From Ww85 sp963745765 (GTDB lineage Bacteria > Desulfobacterota > Desulfobulbia > Desulfobulbales > Desulfocapsaceae): 64,000 bases of DNA. Within the stretch, counting starts at the first letter, position 1, and every line of letters begins with the position of its first letter. Made by a program: the position numbers and the translations under genes. Below, in pieces: positions 56,600-64,000 of the stretch. The stretch spans positions 1 through 64,000 of the forward strand of contig CAVUYQ010000021.1 in assembly GCA_963745765.1 (NCBI GenBank), read 5' to 3'. Under the pieces are notes generated by a model. The model was not told the origin of the DNA and ran no database searches. It saw only the letters and a list, made by a program, of their open reading frames with translations.

Positions 56600-57856
56600 C
56601 GCCGAGGTATCGAAACCCGGTTCATCGGTTTTGTGGCGATAAGGTGCACGACACTGATGGAACGTTCCAGGAACCCGCCTTCACAATAGCTGAGATAGAA
56701 TTCCCAGAGACGCTTGAAACGCTCATCGTAGCCCCTTTTCTGCAGTGTGCTGAACGAGGCGAGAAAACGCTTTCGCCACTCCCTGAGCGTCCTCGCGTAA
56801 TCAAAGCCGAAATCTACGATATGGCGGGCCACCATATCTGTTTTCTCGGCCAGCAGTTTCAGCATCAGGTTGTTGGCGACCAGGCAGCCGCCGGGAAAGA
56901 TATGCTTCTGGATAAAGTCGAATTCCCTGATGTATTGGTTGTACTTCTGGTCCGCCATGGTAATGGCCTGGATGAGCATCATGCCATCGGGGTTCAGCAG
57001 GGAATTGCATTTTTCGAAAAAGACAGGGAGGTAGTTATGGCCGACGGCTTCGATCATCTCAATGCTGACCAGCTTGTCATACTTGCCGTCGAGATCGCGG
57101 TAATCTTTTTTCAAGAGCGTGATTTTTCCTTGCAATCCTGCTTCTTCTATACGCTGTTTTGCCGCCAGAAACTGAGCTTCGGAGATGGTGGTGGTTGTTA
57201 CATGGCAGCCGTAATGCTCGGCCGCATACAGGGCAAACCCTCCCCACCCTGAGCCGATCTCAATTACCCTGTCCTCGGGGCAGAGCTTAAGACTGCGGCA
57301 AATGTGGTCAAGCTTGTGTCGTGAGGCTTCTTCCAGGCTGCTTGTTTCCTCGGGATAGATCGCAGAGGAATACATCATGGTATCATCCAGAAAGGATTTG
57401 TACATGTCATTACCAAGATCATAGTGAGCAAGTATATTCCTTTTCGAGCCGTTCCTGCTGTTTGCCCGCAGCAGGTGCAGGATCATGCGGGACGGACGCA
57501 GCAGCCAGCCAAACTTTCTCTCGATAGCATCAAGCAGGTCCATATTCAGAACCATGATGCGTACCAGTTTCGTCAGGTCGCTGGCACTCCAGAGCCCCTC
57601 GACATAGGATTCTCCGGCCCCGATGGAGCCACCCCAGAGAATCCTGGCATACACAGAGGGATGGTAAATGCTCAGGGTCACCTGCAGTTTCTTGTCCGAC
57701 CCGCAAGTGGTTTCCCGGTTATTCTCCCTGATGGTGACCTGGCCATAGCGGAGGTTTTTCAGTATTTTCAGCAGCAGGCTTTTGGACCAGCGGTGCAGCA
57801 GGGCGGGCGAATCAGTTGTCGGTGGAGTTTGCTTTAGTGGAGGCGAGGGTATTCAT
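56596..57856 (-). CDS. CFA-type SAM-dependent fatty-acid methyltransferase, one frameshift
   Basis: About 419 residues from ATG 57856, which follows a perfect AAGGAGATAAC. A frameshift near 57,808 hides the N-terminal 60 residues; an in-frame reading in the next frame gives LLKILKNLRYGQVTIREN, the expected N-terminal domain. Then GGSIGAGESYVEGLW, AHYDLGNDMYKSFLDDTMMYSS, EIGSGWGGFALYAAEHYG (SAM site), TTTISEAQFLAAKQR, SIEMIEAVGHNYLPVFF, and FIQKHIFPGGCL. It transfers a methyl or methylene to unsaturated fatty acyl chains of phospholipids, as cyclopropane synthase or the UfaM-type methyltransferase of furan fatty acid synthesis. Coupled to its neighbours by 4-nt overlaps. Confidence 0.88.
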
Positions 57857-58600
57857 GTTATCTCCTTTTTTTCAGGGAGGTAGGGGACGTAGGGTACACC
57901 TTTGAGATAGAGTTTCAGTGCCTGCCAGTAGATGGCGGCAACGATAGATGTCGTCATTATCGGTCTTCTCAAAAGGCGGCGACGTACCGTTTTTGTATTG
58001 AGGGCATGCCTCTGCAGATTGAGGGTGGCATCAAAAATATGGCCGCGCTGATCATCTACGGCGATGCCGATGGCAACTATTTTTATCAGGAGGCTCTATG
58101 GTCCAGGTGTACTGCTGGTCAACCGGGTTGAACGGGCTTACCTTGAATTCTTTCGCTTGAACCGGATTGAACTGGTTGCCCCCGATATAGTGGGCGTAGT
58201 GATGCCGTTCGTTCCAGGGGATATTGGATACTTCGGCCAGCATATGGGTGCAGTGTTCTTCACGGTCATAACCGAAATAAAAATTGACCGGGCTGAAGTA
58301 GAGCCCGCATGTCCTGAGATTGAGAAGGCCGAATACTTTGCCGGTAACCGTTTTACCGGTAAGTTCCTGCATCCGTTTCTTGACACTGCTGTGCAGCGGT
58401 TCCAAGGGATCTCCAAGATAATCTGGACGGTGAAAGCGGCTCAGCGAAAATCTTCTGGTGGAAAACCATCTTCCCAGATCAGGCAGGGTGTCAATATTGT
58501 CAAGATCGAGAAACCACATGAAAAAAGGATAACGGAATCGGTGGGCACGCGGGATGAAGCGCTGGTGTGCAATAAAACCGGCATAAAGGGCTGAATTCAT
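57853..58600 (-). CDS. DUF1365 protein, one frameshift
   Basis: About 248 residues. Begins SALYAGFIAHQRFIPRAHRFRYPFFMWFLDLDNID, then LGDPLEPLHSSVKKRMQEL, LRTCGLYFSPVNFYFGYD and SNIPWNERHHY; these are DUF1365 hallmarks. Near 58,085 the frame shifts and continues as KIVAIGIAVDDQRGHIFDATL and R-R-R-L-L-R-R-P-I-M-T-T, ending over the CFA-type start codon. DUF1365 is a regular partner of CFA-like methyltransferases and FAD amine oxidases. Its biochemical role is not settled. Confidence 0.85.
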
Positions 58601-59832
58601 CTACTCACCCCCAGTGTTTGGCAAACCCGCAGTGCACTGTTCACACCATCTTCATGAAAGCCATTGAGCCAGTATGCTCCGCAATAATGCACATGGTCAA
58701 TACCTGATATGGTGTGCCATTGTTGCTGGGCGTTAATAACAGCTGTGTTGTATACGGGGTGTGCGTAGTTGAAACGTGCCAGCACCTTGTCCCTGGCAAC
58801 CTCCTCGTTCATGGTTACCAGGTAGGTGTGCCTTTTCTTCAGGCGCTGCAGGATGTTCATGTTGTACGTCAGGGTCGCCCGGCTGGAGATGTCGCTGTTC
58901 AATCGGTAGTTCCAGCTCGCCCATGCCTTGTTTGCCTTCGGCAGCCGGCTCCTGTCGGTATGAAGCACAACCTCGTTATCGGTAAAATGAAATGAGCTGA
59001 GTACCTCCCGTTCATGATCGGATGGGTCAACAAGCAGCTTGAGCGCTTCATCTGCATGGCAGGCGATTACTACTTCGTCGTAGGTCTCTTGATGTCTATT
59101 TGTCTTTACGATAATTCCGTCTGCTGCTCTTGAAAGGCTCAGGACCGGGGTAGACAGGCGGAAAGCATCCCTGAATGAGGCGGTGAGAGGAGCTATATAG
59201 GCACTTGATCCCCCGATGATTGAATACCATTGCGGCCGGTTTACGATGTTCAGAAGCCCATGATTCTCGAAAAAGCGGGTGAAGAACTGCAGCGGGAATG
59301 ACCTGATCTCGTCAAGCCCCATCGACCAGATGGCGGCAACCATTGGCAGCAGGTAGTTGTCGGCAAATAATTTTCCGAACTTCCGGTTCTCAAGAAATTC
59401 CCCGATTGTCTTGAGCTCCATCCGTGAGGACTCTTTTCTGACCAGCCGATTGAAACGGACGATATCATAGAGCATCTGCAGAAAAGCGGCATTCACAATG
59501 TTTTTGCGCTGGGCGAAAAGACTGTCGAGATTATTGCCGTTGTATTCAAGCCCGATGGCGTCATTACGAACTGAAAAGCTCATTTCGGTTGGCTGGTATT
59601 GAACGGAGATTTCCTTCATCAGCCGGATGAAGTTGGGGTAGGTGCGGTCGTTAAAGACGATGAAACCGGTGTCGATCGCACTTTTCTCACCATCATAATC
59701 GACCTCAACCGTGTGTGTATGTCCGCCGATGTAGTCGTTTGTTTCAAAAACGGTAATGTCATGCCGTCTTGACAGGTAATATGCACTGGTCAAACCGGCT
59801 ATACCCGATCCTATAATGGCAATTTTTTTCAT
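58597..59832 (-). CDS. FAD-dependent amine-oxidase-family protein
   Basis: 411 residues. FAD site KKIAIIGSGIAGLTSAYYLSRRHDITVFE, NDYIGGHTHTVEVDYDG, DTGFIVFNDRTYPNF, the aromatic middle AIWSMGLDEIRSFPLQFF, RPQWYSIIGGSSAYI, and the end YCGAYWLNGFHEDGVNSAL. These features define the NAD(P)/FAD-binding protein that always accompanies DUF1365 and CFA-like methyltransferases. It is probably a fatty-acyl desaturase or oxidase. The start ATG 59832 overlaps the SDR stop. Confidence 0.88.
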   Translation of the reverse strand: MKKIAIIGSGIAGLTSAYYLSRRHDITVFETNDYIGGHTHTVEVDYDGEKSAIDTGFIVFNDRTYPNFIRLMKEISVQYQPTEMSFSVRNDAIGLEYNGNNLDSLFAQRKNIVNAAFLQMLYDIVRFNRLVRKESSRMELKTIGEFLENRKFGKLFADNYLLPMVAAIWSMGLDEIRSFPLQFFTRFFENHGLLNIVNRPQWYSIIGGSSAYIAPLTASFRDAFRLSTPVLSLSRAADGIIVKTNRHQETYDEVVIACHADEALKLLVDPSDHEREVLSSFHFTDNEVVLHTDRSRLPKANKAWASWNYRLNSDISSRATLTYNMNILQRLKKRHTYLVTMNEEVARDKVLARFNYAHPVYNTAVINAQQQWHTISGIDHVHYCGAYWLNGFHEDGVNSALRVCQTLGVSR

Positions 59833-60548
59833 GACGGCATCATCCTTTGAGCAATTCTCAGCCATATCCAGCGGGGAAGGAGCGAAGCTGCCTTAAGAAG
59901 CAGGGTGAATTGTCTGGGAAAGTGAATTTCCGCCTGCTTTTTCGCAATACCTTTCCGGATTGCTGCACTTGCCTGCTCAGGTGTGATGAGAAATGGCATG
60001 GGAAAATCATTGCGGTCAGTAAGCGGGGTCTTGACGAATCCCGGGCAGACCAGGCTGACACAAATGTTTTCCGGCCTAAGGGTGATACGCAGGGTATCAA
60101 TAAGATAGGCAATGGCAGCCTTCGCCGCACCATAGGCTTCTGCGCGTGGAAGTGGCAGATAGGCTGCCGATGAACCGATACCAACCAGGTGCGCGGAATC
60201 ACTTTTGCGCAGCAGAGGCAGAACCGCCTCAATCGTGTGAGCCATCGATTCAACGTTGGCGCGCATGACCCGGGACAGCAGTTTACTGTCAAAATGCGGC
60301 ATATCTATATACTCGCACGAACCGGCCGAGAGGATAGCCAGATCAATGCTCTCATGCGAAGCGAACCAGGCCAGGGTCTTTTCATGATCAAGCAGATCAA
60401 CAGCACCTGTCGCTATCCCCCTATCTTCAAGTTCCTGCAGCCGGGCGCGGTCGCGTCCAAGGGCCGTTACCACATGTCCTTCTGCGGTGTAATCAAGCGC
60501 CAGTTGCCGGCCGATTCCCGATGTTGCCCCGGTAATAAGAATTTTCAT
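59829..60548 (-). CDS. Short-chain dehydrogenase/reductase
   Basis: 239 residues. Rossmann TGATSGIGRQLALDY, LSAGSCEYID (NAG-like), and the catalytic triad in VGIGSSAAYLPLPRAEAYGAAKAAI (Ser, Tyr, Lys), followed by VCPGFVKTPLTD. Likely uses NADPH on a fatty-acid-derived carbonyl or hydroxyl. It overlaps both neighbouring genes by 4 nt. The C-terminal segment RQFTLLLKAASLLPRWIWL is membrane-associating. Confidence 0.9.
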   Translation of the reverse strand: MKILITGATSGIGRQLALDYTAEGHVVTALGRDRARLQELEDRGIATGAVDLLDHEKTLAWFASHESIDLAILSAGSCEYIDMPHFDSKLLSRVMRANVESMAHTIEAVLPLLRKSDSAHLVGIGSSAAYLPLPRAEAYGAAKAAIAYLIDTLRITLRPENICVSLVCPGFVKTPLTDRNDFPMPFLITPEQASAAIRKGIAKKQAEIHFPRQFTLLLKAASLLPRWIWLRIAQRMMPS

Positions 60549-60970
60549 GACCCCAGACCCTTTTTTATTTTTTTGATGAGTGCACCGAGCAGCGGTACAT
60601 GCTCGTAGAGCATTGTTCCGAGATCAAAATAGTCCCGGTGTCGGTGTACCTTGCCGGATTTATCAAACTTCAGGAAACTGGCTCCCGGGACCACGACCGG
60701 TTTTCCACGGGCTATCCGCGGATGGCGAAATGTCATTTCCCATTGCACATAGGCATCGTTGTCCACCTGCTGGTGATGGTTGAAGTCAAAGTCTATCGAT
60801 TCGATATGTTCGTAAAGGTTCCGGAAGTAGTCTTGAAGTGACGCAAGACCATTGATCTGATGGGCGGGATCAGAAAAGAAGATGTCCCGGCTGTAGATTT
60901 CCTGCAGCCTTTCTAGATTATTCCTGGATAAATCTTTGTAGACTTCCATAAAGATACTGAGCGGTAACAT
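60545..60970 (-). CDS. NTF2/SnoaL-like protein
   Basis: 141 residues with the cone-shaped NTF2-like fold signature: IFMEVYKDLSRNNLERLQEIYSRDIFFSDPAHQINGL, then YVQWEMTFRHPRI and KFDKSGKVHRHRDYFDLGTMLYEHVP. Such domains act as isomerases or binding partners. It belongs to the operon (overlap with SDR and one-base overlap with the chalcone-isomerase-like gene), where it may shape the substrate pocket. Confidence 0.82.
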   Translation of the reverse strand: MLPLSIFMEVYKDLSRNNLERLQEIYSRDIFFSDPAHQINGLASLQDYFRNLYEHIESIDFDFNHHQQVDNDAYVQWEMTFRHPRIARGKPVVVPGASFLKFDKSGKVHRHRDYFDLGTMLYEHVPLLGALIKKIKKGLGS

Positions 60971-61515
60971 CAGTTTCGCTCCTTTTGCAGTCCTGACAGC
61001 AGGTCCGCTCTTAGTTCGACATCGATTGGGTTCGTTTTCCCGAGCCAGATACCGAAATATACTTCGGCAAAAAGGGCTGAAGGAATGGCCACCAGCTCTC
61101 TTCCATTGAAAATGAGATGGGTCGTTTCCGTAGCTGCGTCATAGCAGAGCTGGTAACGATCACCTTCATCGACATCACGATAGCTGGCGTGCAGGAGGTT
61201 GAGTTCTTTCCGGACGGATGCCAGGGTTTGCTGGTCATGCTGCCGGGCAAGAATAGTGTCTGCAGCTTCAATAAAATTTTCAACAGATAGCTCAACGGTA
61301 TACTCAAGCTGCAGGCAGCGTGAATTGTTTGGCTGCAGAATGTTGTCCGGCGAGCTATTCCTGGATGCATAGAGCGACACCCCGTATACCTTGAAGATGC
61401 CAAGATAGCGGATTTCCCCTGAACCACTCAACTCTAATCCGGCTGGCATGGTCGCAGAAAGAGGAGAACTCAAGAGTAAGCTGACAATACAGAACAGGAA
61501 AATGACACGGCGCAT
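60970..61515 (-). CDS. Exported chalcone-isomerase-like protein
   Basis: 181 residues with a signal peptide (RRVIFLFCIVSLLLSSPLSA). The mature part (LELSGSGEIRYLGIFKVYGVSLYAS, LQLEYTVELSVENFIEAAD, LVAIPSALFAEVYFGIWLGKTNPID) fits the bacterial chalcone-isomerase-like fold, which binds fatty acids rather than chalcones. A role in lipid or fatty acid handling in the envelope fits the operon. Confidence 0.85.
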   Translation of the reverse strand: MRRVIFLFCIVSLLLSSPLSATMPAGLELSGSGEIRYLGIFKVYGVSLYASRNSSPDNILQPNNSRCLQLEYTVELSVENFIEAADTILARQHDQQTLASVRKELNLLHASYRDVDEGDRYQLCYDAATETTHLIFNGRELVAIPSALFAEVYFGIWLGKTNPIDVELRADLLSGLQKERN

Positions 61516-61518
61516 GGA

Positions 61519-62064
61519 TTAATCCTCCTGTTTACTTGGCTCTTTCTGAAAAGCGATCGTTACTTCTCCAACCCGGAAACCAAATTTTTTCATACTTGCC
61601 CGGTTTAGCAGAATGCCTTCCGGCTGGAGGAACATCCAGTCATCAAAGCCGATACTCCATTCTGAGTCGTCGACAGCAATGAGCATGTCATAGCGCCAGT
61701 TCAGGGCGTTGCCGGAGGCGACGCCCTGTGCTTCGCCTTGAACGTCCGCTGCCCTGCCGCTGTATGTTTGCTCATTGTTTTTCGTAATGGTCCAGATGCG
61801 CTGCGTCTTTTCCCCGTTATTCCAGTTGAAGTCTTCCGTCAGTACAAGATCGCCTGCTCGGTTCACCTTGCCATCAATGGCAACGATAAACTGCCGGGTC
61901 ATCTTTCCGCTGCGGTCCTGGACAATTCCCCAGCCCCTTGTTGTTCCGTTAAAATAGGAATAAAGGTCGAGTTTAGGCTCATTGTCCTTATAGCGGCTGA
62001 TGTCAATACCAGAGCAGCTCGTCAATAGAAAAGTCAGAATGAGTACAATATATCTTAAAAACAT
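61519..62064 (-). CDS. DUF3833 lipoprotein
   Basis: 181 residues; LTFLLTSC lipobox at the N-terminus, then SRYKDNEPKLDLYSYFNGTTRGWGIVQDRSGKMTRQFIV, GDLVLTEDFNWNNGEKTQRIWTI and GEAQGVASGNALNWRYDM, matching DUF3833. It is the first gene of the operon, 3 nt before the chalcone-isomerase-like gene. Binding of a lipid ligand is likely but not shown. Confidence 0.85.
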   Translation of the reverse strand: MFLRYIVLILTFLLTSCSGIDISRYKDNEPKLDLYSYFNGTTRGWGIVQDRSGKMTRQFIVAIDGKVNRAGDLVLTEDFNWNNGEKTQRIWTITKNNEQTYSGRAADVQGEAQGVASGNALNWRYDMLIAVDDSEWSIGFDDWMFLQPEGILLNRASMKKFGFRVGEVTIAFQKEPSKQED

Positions 62065-62133
62065 AAGAAGTACCAGTGGACTGTTAGGGTTCCTGCCGAT
62101 CTCATTTCCCGTCGGGTCATCTGCGTATAACGA

Positions 62134-62334
62134 CTACCAACGCTCAGTACCTATGAGTGTGTTAACATCCATGCAGGACTGTCTTTCATGGGCGGTGAGC
62201 TGGTCGAGTTTTCTGACATCACTCCTCTGGAAGTCAAGAGTGCAGGAAAACTCTCTACCATGTTCATCATTGACCCAGACGAGTGATTCGTAACCAACGG
62301 CTGTCTGAGTGGCGTCTCTTTCTATTACATGCAT
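62134..62334 (-). CDS. Small hypothetical protein
   Basis: 66 residues, ATG 62334 behind AAGGAGCCCATC, so translation is likely. The protein (MHVIERDATQTAVGYESLVWVNDEHG, then RREF-like CTLDFQRSDVRKLDQLTAHERQSC) is acidic and mixed alpha/beta. Not recognised. It precedes the lipid operon by 70 nt on the same strand and may be its first member. Confidence 0.6.
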   Translation of the reverse strand: MHVIERDATQTAVGYESLVWVNDEHGREFSCTLDFQRSDVRKLDQLTAHERQSCMDVNTLIGTERW

Positions 62335-62477
62335 GATGGGCTCCTTTTGATTTGTTTTAATGGCGGGGTATTACTTCCCCCACTGAAAAAGAAGATAGTC
62401 AGCATGATATGGAAAACAACGGTAAGAAAAAGGTAGCATATTGATAGATTTTACTACCATAAATTTATGTTTTCCAG

Positions 62478-62654
62478 CTACGAGTATATCGGTTTAGCTG
62501 TGGCAATCAGGATGGCAGACAAATCCTCCGTATGGGCAAAAGCCATAAGGCTTGAATAAGGCTGTCCGTGACGCTGTGTTGACAGCACCACTAATTTTTG
62601 GGAATTGAGTAGTTTCCGGATGCATTCCCTTACCTTAGCTTCTGTTGAATCCAT
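62478..62654 (-). pseudogene. Truncated pyridoxamine-5'-phosphate-oxidase-family protein
   Basis: 58 codons: KVRECIRKLLNSQKLVVLSTQRHGQPYSSLMAFAHTEDLSAILIAT is the N-terminal half of a PPOX/FMN-binding domain (normal length ~140). After IAT the reading ends, where T-x-K-x-x-N-I should follow, and no continuation is found in other frames, so this is a true truncation and not a single indel. Confidence 0.6.
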
Positions 62655-62801
62655 AACGTTTTTATCCAGGGAAAATGGGCGGTGGGGGATGAATGATTCA
62701 AAGATAAGAACGATTTGAAAGTTTATAACAATCAGGAGCACAAATTTTTTTGCCTGGCAACCGAAAGTGATTCTTTATTTCCCCGGGGGTGTTTCTCCTC
62801 T

Positions 62802-62943
62802 AGGGTACCTTGAATAATTCGATTATTCGATCGAGATCAAGGCATGCAGGAAATTTTACCGCAGGCATATAATTGATATTCCGAGGATAAAATTTCGAGA
62901 ATAACGAAGAGACGGGCGCAAAGGCAATTATTCAAGGTGGCCT
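62802..62943. repeat. Dispersed palindromic-ended element, copy 4 (full length)
   Basis: Ends AGGGTACCTTGAATAATT and AATTATTCAAGGTGGCCT are inverted repeats. Read on the minus strand its core (ATTCTCGAAATTTTATCC, CTCGGAATATCAATTATATG, CCTGCGGTAAAATTTCC, GCCTTGATCTCGATCG) aligns closely with copy 3. Its end abuts the stop codon of the 55-residue membrane protein gene. Confidence 0.9.
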
Positions 62944-63111
62944 TTATTCTTTGCTTGTCCAGAGGTTGTAGACATAAATTGCGAAGGCGATTACCAGTCC
63001 ACCGATAATGATGGCCGGTATCGGGCCGATAAGATCAGGCAGGAAAAACGTGAGCACCAGAAGAGCGGCAAGGATGTAGATCATTTTGCCGGAATAGAGG
63101 AATTTTTTCAT
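62944..63111 (-). CDS. Small membrane protein (55 residues)
   Basis: MKKFLYSGKM, then a long hydrophobic helix pair: IYILAALLVLTFFLPDLIG and PAIIIGGLVIAFAIYVYNL, ending WTSKE. Too short for most gene callers. The two-helix hairpin with a Pro-Gly turn is typical of small envelope or stress peptides. No good ribosome-binding site is visible. The stop codon touches repeat copy 4. Confidence 0.65.
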   Translation of the reverse strand: MKKFLYSGKMIYILAALLVLTFFLPDLIGPIPAIIIGGLVIAFAIYVYNLWTSKE

Positions 63112-63890
63112 GGAAGTTCGCCCGAAGGTAGATGTTCAATTCATCTCAGCTTACTACAGTTTTCCAGGAAATGGAATCGCCGGCATGGCCGCTGGCTGGC
63201 AGATAGATCACCGTATTCACAATGCTTCAGGAAAAGACATAAACCTATCACTTGCAACGAGAATGTTCTGAATGACTGATTTTATTTGCTCATTATTCCG
63301 CATACCAATACGTTAAATAGTTTCCATCCTGAAACAGCGCTTTTCCCCTAACTCGTCGTTACTCTCAAAATTTAATCCTCGGAATATCAATTATATGCCT
63401 GCGGTTAAATTTATCGAGCGCCTAGATTCAGGTAAAAATCGCTCATTTCCGGACGAAAACTAAATAGTGGTTTCGCGGTGTTTTGTCGCACACACACCGC
63501 GCTGTCATAATTCACTTTAATCTTGACTTTATGCCTGAAAAATCGTTGATTACGCCCAATCAGGAAATGAATGACGATTCACTTTTGTGGGTTGATAATG
63601 ATAGGTATTAGTTTTGGATATTTCATATATTTTATTCTGTTTCAGAAAAGGGAGAGGAAGGAATGGAACGAAAAATGATGCTGCGCCCCTGTGCTGAAAA
63701 AGCACTAGTGAAACGGCAGACAGCGTCGCGGCGGGTGAGGGCTCAAAGCGGCGGCATGAGAACGATGTATTACTGATTGCGGGAAAGACGGCACCGTTTC
63801 TTTATTGCGCATTATCGTTGATCCTCACCGTGGAGAAATTTCGGTCTTCAGGAATATGTTTTCGCATTGAAAAAAATAAAGGTGTTCATA
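63112..63890. other. Intergenic region between divergent genes
   Basis: About 780 nt holding repeat copy 5. A 37-codon frame at 63663 with an AGAGGAAGG site is too weak to call. The rest is A/T-rich upstream DNA of the transporter gene. Confidence 0.4.
63328..63432. repeat. Dispersed palindromic-ended element, copy 5 (diverged)
   Basis: The core CTCTCAAAATTTAATCC, TCGGAATATCAATTATATG and CCTGCGGTTAAATTT matches copies 3 and 4, but the ends are reduced to CCTGAA...TTCAGG. It appears to be an older, decayed copy. Confidence 0.75.
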
Positions 63891-64000
63891 ATGATATATA
63901 AGGTTCTCCCGTTTCTTGAGTGGTTCAAGGACTATACCCTCGGTAAATTTCGAATTGATCTGTTGGCCGGTATTACCGTGGCCCTTGTTCTCATTCCCCA
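63891..64000 (+). CDS. SulP-family anion transporter, N-terminal end only
   Basis: 36 codons before the window edge: IYKVLPFLEWFKDYTLGKFRIDLLAGITVALVLIP. The L-R/K-x-D-L-x-A-G-x-T-V-A pattern followed by a helix ending in IP is the start of SulP (sulfate permease/SLC26) proteins. ATG 63891 has AAGGTG in front. Sulfate uptake would suit a sulfate reducer, but many SulP proteins carry bicarbonate or other anions. Confidence 0.75.
   Translation, partial: MIYKVLPFLEWFKDYTLGKFRIDLLAGITVALVLIP

Noticed and set aside
57790..57830. TGA near the start of the CFA-type gene as selenocysteine
   Set aside because: The frame after the TGA has no homology; the next frame does, so a one-base insertion explains it.
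63663..63776. 37-codon basic peptide with an AGAGGAAGG site
   Set aside because: Composition is plausible, but there is no second line of evidence.
13000..64000. tRNA genes, insertion sequences, prophage or integrase
   Set aside because: I found no cloverleaf with a T-loop consensus and no transposase, integrase or phage protein.

Overview
The window looks like two unrelated pieces of DNA joined near position 12,980. Positions 1 to about 12,980 are strongly GC-rich and come from a Gram-negative (LptD-bearing) bacterium; an Acidobacteriota-like source is a guess. The genes there are recognisable but broken by many one-base frameshifts. From about 12,990 to the end the base composition is moderate and the gene content is that of an anaerobic, probably sulfate-reducing or sulfur-disproportionating Desulfobacterota (Desulfobulbales-like). 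The switch cuts through a thiolase gene, so an assembly chimera is more likely than a transfer event. The second part also carries scattered one-base frameshifts, which points to a noisy assembly.

GC-rich part (1-12,980): the end of a sulfite-oxidase-type molybdoenzyme, a cysteine-dioxygenase-like cupin, a class II photolyase, a UbiA prenyltransferase, a phytol-kinase/DUF92 fusion, and a minus-strand run of nucleotide-sugar genes (three epimerase/dehydratase-type SDRs including a GMD-like protein, then RmlD and a long RmlA). LptD and the C-terminal part of a thiolase follow.

Desulfobacterota part (12,990-64,000): an RNA helicase and RRM proteins; an ectoine-type aspartokinase without ectoine genes; a CooC-like ATPase next to a membrane HdrC/HdrB pair; folate and purine salvage genes; an HdrA-MvhD-MetV-MetF operon typical of a flavin-based, possibly bifurcating methylene-THF reductase; MsrAB; a two-component system; a pilin; a formate dehydrogenase module (FdhA plus a NuoF-tail/GltD-like flavoprotein) flanked by two ferritin-like proteins; NfnAB transhydrogenase; folD; and an eight-gene, translationally coupled lipid-modification operon (DUF3833, chalcone-isomerase-like, NTF2-like, SDR, FAD amine oxidase, DUF1365, CFA-type methyltransferase, DUF2878). 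Formate oxidation, NAD(P)H/ferredoxin balancing by Nfn, FolD and MetFV fit a working methyl branch of the Wood-Ljungdahl pathway.

Two signals stand out. First, at least four genes have an in-frame UGA followed at 11-16 nt by a small hairpin with a GG-containing loop, the layout of a bacterial SECIS: a peroxiredoxin-like protein, MvhD, the formate dehydrogenase, and a 104-residue exported protein that is translated just before msrAB and whose Sec aligns with the MsrA catalytic Cys. The last may be undescribed. Second, a palindromic-ended element of about 80-170 bp occurs five times in intergenic DNA, once inside the nfnA-nfnB gap.
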